Source: Methanoculleus sp. UBA374
GTDB taxonomy: Archaea > Halobacteriota > Methanomicrobia > Methanomicrobiales > Methanoculleaceae
NCBI GenBank assembly: GCA_002508705.1
Contig: DAYL01000011.1
Location: forward strand, 1,593-8,378
Reading direction: 5' to 3'
DNA length: 6,786 bases
Positions within the stretch are counted from its first letter, which is position 1. Each line of letters begins with the position of its first letter. Positions 4,243-6,786 of the stretch are shown here, piece after piece. The notes below the pieces were generated by a model. That model was not told the DNA's origin and did no database searches. It worked only from the letters and a program-made list of their open reading frames with translations. A program made the translations under genes and the position numbers.

Positions 4243-6153
4243 CTATATCCCCAACTTCGTCCGCTTCGCCTCGATATGGGCGAGCATCCCCTCCGCCGCC
4301 TCCCTCGCATCCGTCTCGACGTGGAGCACCCCGCCGGTGATGCCGGGGAGGTCTCTGGTGAGGAGGTTCACCAGGTCCGGCCCGCCGGTCACGGTCGGGA
4401 CCGGGTTGACGTAGGTGTAGAGACCGAGCGCGAGCGCAAAGAGCGCGTCGATAGTCGCCTTCTGCTCCATGTACTCAGGGGCGGCGACGGCGACCGGGAG
4501 GTCGGGGAAGGGGACGCCGCCGAGGGCGTCGGAGATCGAGAGGAGGAGGTCGGCGCACCGGCCGGTGTCGGTGCATGTCCCGAATCCGAGGACCGGCGGC
4601 ACCCCGAGCGCCGTGCAGAGTTTTTTTAACCCCGGCCCGGCCTTCTCCTTCGCCTCCGGGGAGCAGAGCCCGGCGACCTGGAGCCCGGCCACGCCGCACC
4701 CCATCCCGAGGACCAGGACGTCGCGGGCGATCAGGTTCTCCGCGACCGCGACGGTGTGGACGTCCTGCCCGGAGTTCCGGAGGGTGGTGCAGGAGACGAG
4801 CCCTACGATACCCCGGATGGTCCCGTCCTTTATCGCGTCAAGCAGCGGGTTGAGGCTCCCGCCGAGCGCTGCGACGATGCTCTCGGGGGCGAACCCGACC
4901 ACCGCTTCCCGCACGGGAAGACCCCGGACCGCCTCCACCTTCGTGCGGCGGTCCCGGAAGTTCTCGATCCCCATGGCAAGGAGCGCCGCCGCCTGCTCTT
5001 TCGCCTCCTCCGGGACGTAATCGAGCCTCTCCGTCCCGCCCTCGAAGACCACGACCTCGCTTACCGGGATCAGCCGGAAGTGGTACTTTTCGGCGTAGAG
5101 GGGGTCGAGCGGGAGCGAGCAGTTCATGTCGGCGGCAAAGACGTCCACCGCCCCGGTGGCGAGGACCGCTTCCTGCATGATCCAGTTCCCGGTGTAGCCG
5201 TAGAAGATATCGTCCATCGTTCTCCTCTGGATCAGTTCCTGCCCGGTCTCGATGTTGGCGATGACCCGGAGGCCCTTCGCCCCTGCCGCTCGCGCCTTCT
5301 GCTGCCACTCGTCGGTGCGGGCGAGGTCGATGAGGGCGAACCCGAGGAAGGGCTCGTGGCCGTTCGGGAGGATGTTGACGTAGTCGGGGTCGAGCACCCC
5401 GAGGTCGACCCGCATAGGGTGCGGGTGCGGGATGCCGTAGAGGATGTCCTGGATGTACTCGAGCACGATCTGACTCTGGTAAGCCATCGCGACGCCGAGG
5501 CGCATTGCTCGCATGGCGTGGCTCGCGAACCAGCCGTCGACGTTGGTCAGGGTGGACGCGGTAACGACGACCGTCTCTCCGTAGATCCCGCCCGGGAAGA
5601 GTCCGAGGCGCTTCCAGACCTCCTTTCGCTCCGGAGGGGCGAGCCGCTCGATGATCCGGCTCGGCTCGTGGCTGAACCGGTGAAAGTCCTCCTCCACGAA
5701 GTCGCAGAGCCGGAGGGCGACCTCCGCATCGCTCCCGCCCGTGTCGATACCGAGCCGTCCTGCAAATAGCCGGAGTTTCTCCGGCTCCGCGATGGAAAAC
5801 GGGGTTTTGCCCTCGGCGGTCGCCCGGAGGGTCCGTACCGCCTGCTGGGCGTGGTAGTGGTAGTTCGACGCTCCCATGACGTTACGGAGGAGCATCATCC
5901 GCATCGCCATGCCGTCGGCGTTAATCCCGCAGACGCCCCGGTGGTTCCGGCCGGCGTCGGCCCGGCAGGGGCCGTTCGAGCAGAAGTCGCACCGGGCGCC
6001 CGCCTGGCAGAAGGCGCACCGCCGGTCGGGGTCGGTGCCGAAGCCCTGAGCTTCGTAACGGTCCCAGACGTTCGACATGCCGTCTGCTTTGAGCCGCTCG
6101 TAGACGGTCCGCACCGATTCGTGGTAGGATATCCTGTCACTCTCCATGGTCAT
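4243..6153 (-). CDS. cooS: CooS-type Ni/Fe carbon monoxide dehydrogenase homologue with altered active site
   Basis: A 636-residue homologue of anaerobic CODH catalytic subunits (CO + H2O to CO2 + 2 e- in true members), near full family length. A Cys-rich N-terminus holds C46-x2-C49, a likely two-Cys-per-chain D-cluster of the C-x2-C kind, then C55-x2-C58-x4-C63...C75 for the B-cluster. Predicted C-cluster positions are His266 (NGHEP), Cys345 (MNCSLP), Cys455 (VSCTT), Cys486 (GMGCGV), Cys527 (GTCTDTGR) and Lys565 (YMEQKA). The position matching Cys295 of Carboxydothermus CODH-II is Glu302 (ANIETGQE). In the region of the His proton relay I read Tyr98, His101, Gln104 and Arg107. It may therefore not oxidise CO; an Fe/S/O hybrid-type cluster is a real alternative. 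No cooF, cooC or hydrogenase gene is adjacent. ATG 6153 is chosen for the GGAGAGGT upstream; TTG 6174 would add seven residues. It may be co-transcribed with the DUF488 gene. Confidence 0.93.
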   Translation of the reverse strand: MTMESDRISYHESVRTVYERLKADGMSNVWDRYEAQGFGTDPDRRCAFCQAGARCDFCSNGPCRADAGRNHRGVCGINADGMAMRMMLLRNVMGASNYHYHAQQAVRTLRATAEGKTPFSIAEPEKLRLFAGRLGIDTGGSDAEVALRLCDFVEEDFHRFSHEPSRIIERLAPPERKEVWKRLGLFPGGIYGETVVVTASTLTNVDGWFASHAMRAMRLGVAMAYQSQIVLEYIQDILYGIPHPHPMRVDLGVLDPDYVNILPNGHEPFLGFALIDLARTDEWQQKARAAGAKGLRVIANIETGQELIQRRTMDDIFYGYTGNWIMQEAVLATGAVDVFAADMNCSLPLDPLYAEKYHFRLIPVSEVVVFEGGTERLDYVPEEAKEQAAALLAMGIENFRDRRTKVEAVRGLPVREAVVGFAPESIVAALGGSLNPLLDAIKDGTIRGIVGLVSCTTLRNSGQDVHTVAVAENLIARDVLVLGMGCGVAGLQVAGLCSPEAKEKAGPGLKKLCTALGVPPVLGFGTCTDTGRCADLLLSISDALGGVPFPDLPVAVAAPEYMEQKATIDALFALALGLYTYVNPVPTVTGGPDLVNLLTRDLPGITGGVLHVETDAREAAEGMLAHIEAKRTKLGI

Positions 6154-6161
6154 GGGGAGTG

Positions 6162-6169
6162 ACCTCTCC
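6162..6169 (-). promoter_or_regulatory. Shine-Dalgarno of the cooS-like gene
   Basis: GGAGAGGT on the minus strand lies eight bases before ATG 6153. It supports that start over the in-frame TTG at 6174, which precedes it. A TATA-like stretch (TACATATAG on the minus strand, about 6174-6182) just upstream could be a separate promoter, but it is so near that the mRNA would start close to the ATG. Whether the gene has its own promoter or depends on the DUF488 gene is unresolved. Confidence 0.6.
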
Positions 6170-6192
6170 CGCAACTATATGTAGATATCGGC

Positions 6193-6537
6193 CTACCCCT
6201 CCTCGATATACCGCTTCAGTGCCACGGCATTGTTGTGCTCCCTGTCCCGGGCGGCGTAGAGGAGCGTGACGGTCGTATCGTTCGCTTCCTGCCGGAGCCT
6301 GGTGAGCGTCGCCTCCTTACCCTCGAGTTCAGCCCGGTAGCGCCGGAGAAACTCGTCCCACTTCATCGGGTCGTGCCCGAACCATCGCCGCAGTTCGTCC
6401 GTCGGTGCAAGGTCCTTCTCCCACCGGTCGAATTTCGCCTCCTCTTTCGCGATGCCCCGCGGCCAGAGCCGGTCGACGAGGACCCGAAGCCCGTCGTCCC
6501 CGGCGGGCTCCTCGTAGATCCGTTTTGTGCGTATCAT
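6193..6537 (-). CDS. DUF488 (YeaO-like) family protein
   Basis: A 114-residue protein matching the small DUF488/YeaO family along its length. Recognisable blocks are VDRLWPRGI (21-29), W39 with KDLAPTDELRRWFGHDP (41-57) and the C-terminal TLLYAARDREHNNAVALKRYI (91-111). The family is widespread in bacteria and archaea and lacks an established biochemical role. The protein is soluble and cysteine-free, with no membrane segment. ATG 6537 has no Shine-Dalgarno but has a TATA-like box about 29 bases upstream, fitting a leaderless mRNA. The gene precedes the cooS-like gene by 39 bases on the same strand, so co-transcription is possible. A functional link between them is not shown. Confidence 0.93.
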   Translation of the reverse strand: MIRTKRIYEEPAGDDGLRVLVDRLWPRGIAKEEAKFDRWEKDLAPTDELRRWFGHDPMKWDEFLRRYRAELEGKEATLTRLRQEANDTTVTLLYAARDREHNNAVALKRYIEEG

Positions 6538-6561
6538 GGGGCGGGGATACGGCGAGCCCCT

Positions 6562-6569
6562 ACTTAAAC
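6562..6569 (-). promoter_or_regulatory. TATA-like box for the DUF488 gene
   Basis: GTTTAAGT on the minus strand is centred about 29 bases upstream of ATG 6537, the spacing expected when transcription starts at or next to the start codon. The surrounding DNA is GC-rich, so the box stands out. Confidence 0.5.
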
Positions 6570-6593
6570 ACCCTGCCCCCGTGCAGTCTTACG

Positions 6594-6603
6594 AAAGATA
6601 TAT
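6594..6603 (+). promoter_or_regulatory. TATA box for the right-edge secreted protein gene
   Basis: AAAGATATAT is centred about 31 bases upstream of ATG 6630. No Shine-Dalgarno precedes the ATG (the leader is C-rich), so the mRNA is probably leaderless or nearly so. Confidence 0.6.
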
Positions 6604-6629
6604 GTAAGGTGCGCCCATCCCCCCGCCCC

Positions 6630-6786
6630 ATGACGGGATTATTGAGACTCCTCTCCCTCACCCTGGTGATAGGGTGTGCAGTTCTCTTCTCCGGGACGGT
6701 CGCCCAGGAGGACGGGAACGAGACTGCTGAGGCTAACGTCACCATTGTATCGCCGGAGGAGAACGCCAGCGTCCCCGCCGGGAACG
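6630..6786 (+). CDS. Secreted/surface glycoprotein, N-terminal fragment
   Basis: The frame opens with ATG at 6630 and runs off the right edge after 52 codons. Residues 1-25 form a signal peptide: a short start with Arg6, a hydrophobic stretch LLSLTLVIGCAVLF, then SGTVA followed by QEDGNE as a probable signal-peptidase site. VIGC (13-16) resembles a lipobox, but it sits in the middle of the hydrophobic stretch, so lipidation is uncertain. The mature start is acidic and carries three N-glycosylation sequons (NET, NVT, NAS) in the first 25 residues. VTIVSPEENASVPAGN looks like the first strand of an Ig-like or fibronectin-like surface domain; that is inference from a short piece. The gene resembles the left-edge gene in sequon density, but no homology can be shown. 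Confidence 0.78.
   Translation, partial: MTGLLRLLSLTLVIGCAVLFSGTVAQEDGNETAEANVTIVSPEENASVPAGN

Larger units (their letters stand above)
6534..6633. repeat. 13-bp inverted repeat spanning two divergent start codons
   Basis: CCCCGCCCCATGA occurs at 6621-6633 on the plus strand and at 6546-6534 on the minus strand. In each case ATG is the start codon of a divergent gene (DUF488 to the left, secreted protein to the right). The match continues outward as AT followed by C: AT-CCCC on one side, AT-CCCCCC on the other. The two arms lie at the ends of the intergenic region, with both TATA boxes between them. Confidence 0.6.

Noticed and set aside
4621..4627. Seven-T run on the plus strand as a terminator
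   Set aside because: It lies inside the cooS-like gene, where it encodes a Lys-Lys pair on the other strand, and is about 420 bases beyond the regulator stop. It could still end read-through transcripts from the regulator gene, but nothing else supports that.
3892..4629. 245-codon open frame on the plus strand
   Set aside because: It overlaps the TrmB-type gene in another frame and then runs antisense into the cooS-like gene. Composition is Arg/Gly-rich and it ignores both gene boundaries.
4756..5769. 337-codon open frame on the plus strand
   Set aside because: It lies wholly antisense to the cooS-like gene, which has clear family motifs throughout. The product is Arg/Glu/Asp/Val-rich with no recognisable domain, as expected from the complementary strand of a GC-rich gene.
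6154..6174. TTG start adding seven residues to the cooS-like protein
   Set aside because: The extension would contain the GGAGAGGT ribosome-binding sequence used by ATG 6153, and TTG is the weaker start codon.

Overview
The window is GC-rich archaeal DNA, most likely from a methanogen of the Methanomicrobiales (Methanoculleus-like). That placement is inference. It rests on a DUF2115-type protein (a family typical of methanogens), a TrmB-type regulator, TATA boxes about 30 bp upstream of start codons with no Shine-Dalgarno (leaderless genes), oligo-T terminators, and secreted proteins dense in N-glycosylation sequons (N-x-S/T). There is no tRNA, rRNA, CRISPR array or insertion sequence. Protein-coding genes occupy almost everything, and no gene-free stretch exceeds about 100 bases.

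Layout: (1) Positions 1-675 (+) hold the 3' end of a surface-protein gene: six 8-residue PxPTGNVT repeats, then two related GWN...GYW modules, then a nine-T terminator. (2) Positions 727-3313 (-) hold a compact five-gene operon. Read 5' to 3' it encodes a DUF2115-like protein, a cupin, a NapH-like membrane polyferredoxin, a second cupin and a small CxxC protein. Gaps run from about two dozen bases down to a one-base stop/start overlap. (3) A 75-bp divergent region (3314-3388), with one AT-rich box that can be read as TATA in both directions, separates the operon from a TrmB-family regulator (3389-4201, +). (4) Positions 4243-6153 (-) encode a CooS-type carbon monoxide dehydrogenase homologue, preceded 39 bp upstream by a DUF488/YeaO-family gene (6193-6537, -). 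(5) At the right edge a second secreted glycoprotein gene starts at 6630 (+) and runs off the window. It diverges from the DUF488 gene.

The most interesting object is the CooS homologue. By motif alignment it keeps the B-cluster cysteines, the C-cluster histidine and four of the five C-cluster cysteines. The cysteine corresponding to Cys295 of Carboxydothermus CODH-II is a glutamate, as in hybrid cluster proteins, where a Glu ligates the cluster at that place. Three of the four histidines of the usual proton relay also appear replaced. The gene has no cooF, cooC or hydrogenase neighbour here. It may therefore be one of the 'deviant' CODH-scaffold enzymes with an Fe/S/O cluster rather than a normal CO dehydrogenase.

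The second candidate system is the five-gene redox operon with its divergent TrmB-type gene. Both cupins carry the same altered metal motif (H-x-x-P-x-D), and the only clear electron carrier is the membrane ferredoxin. Its function is unknown. A functional link to the CooS homologue is only suggested by proximity.
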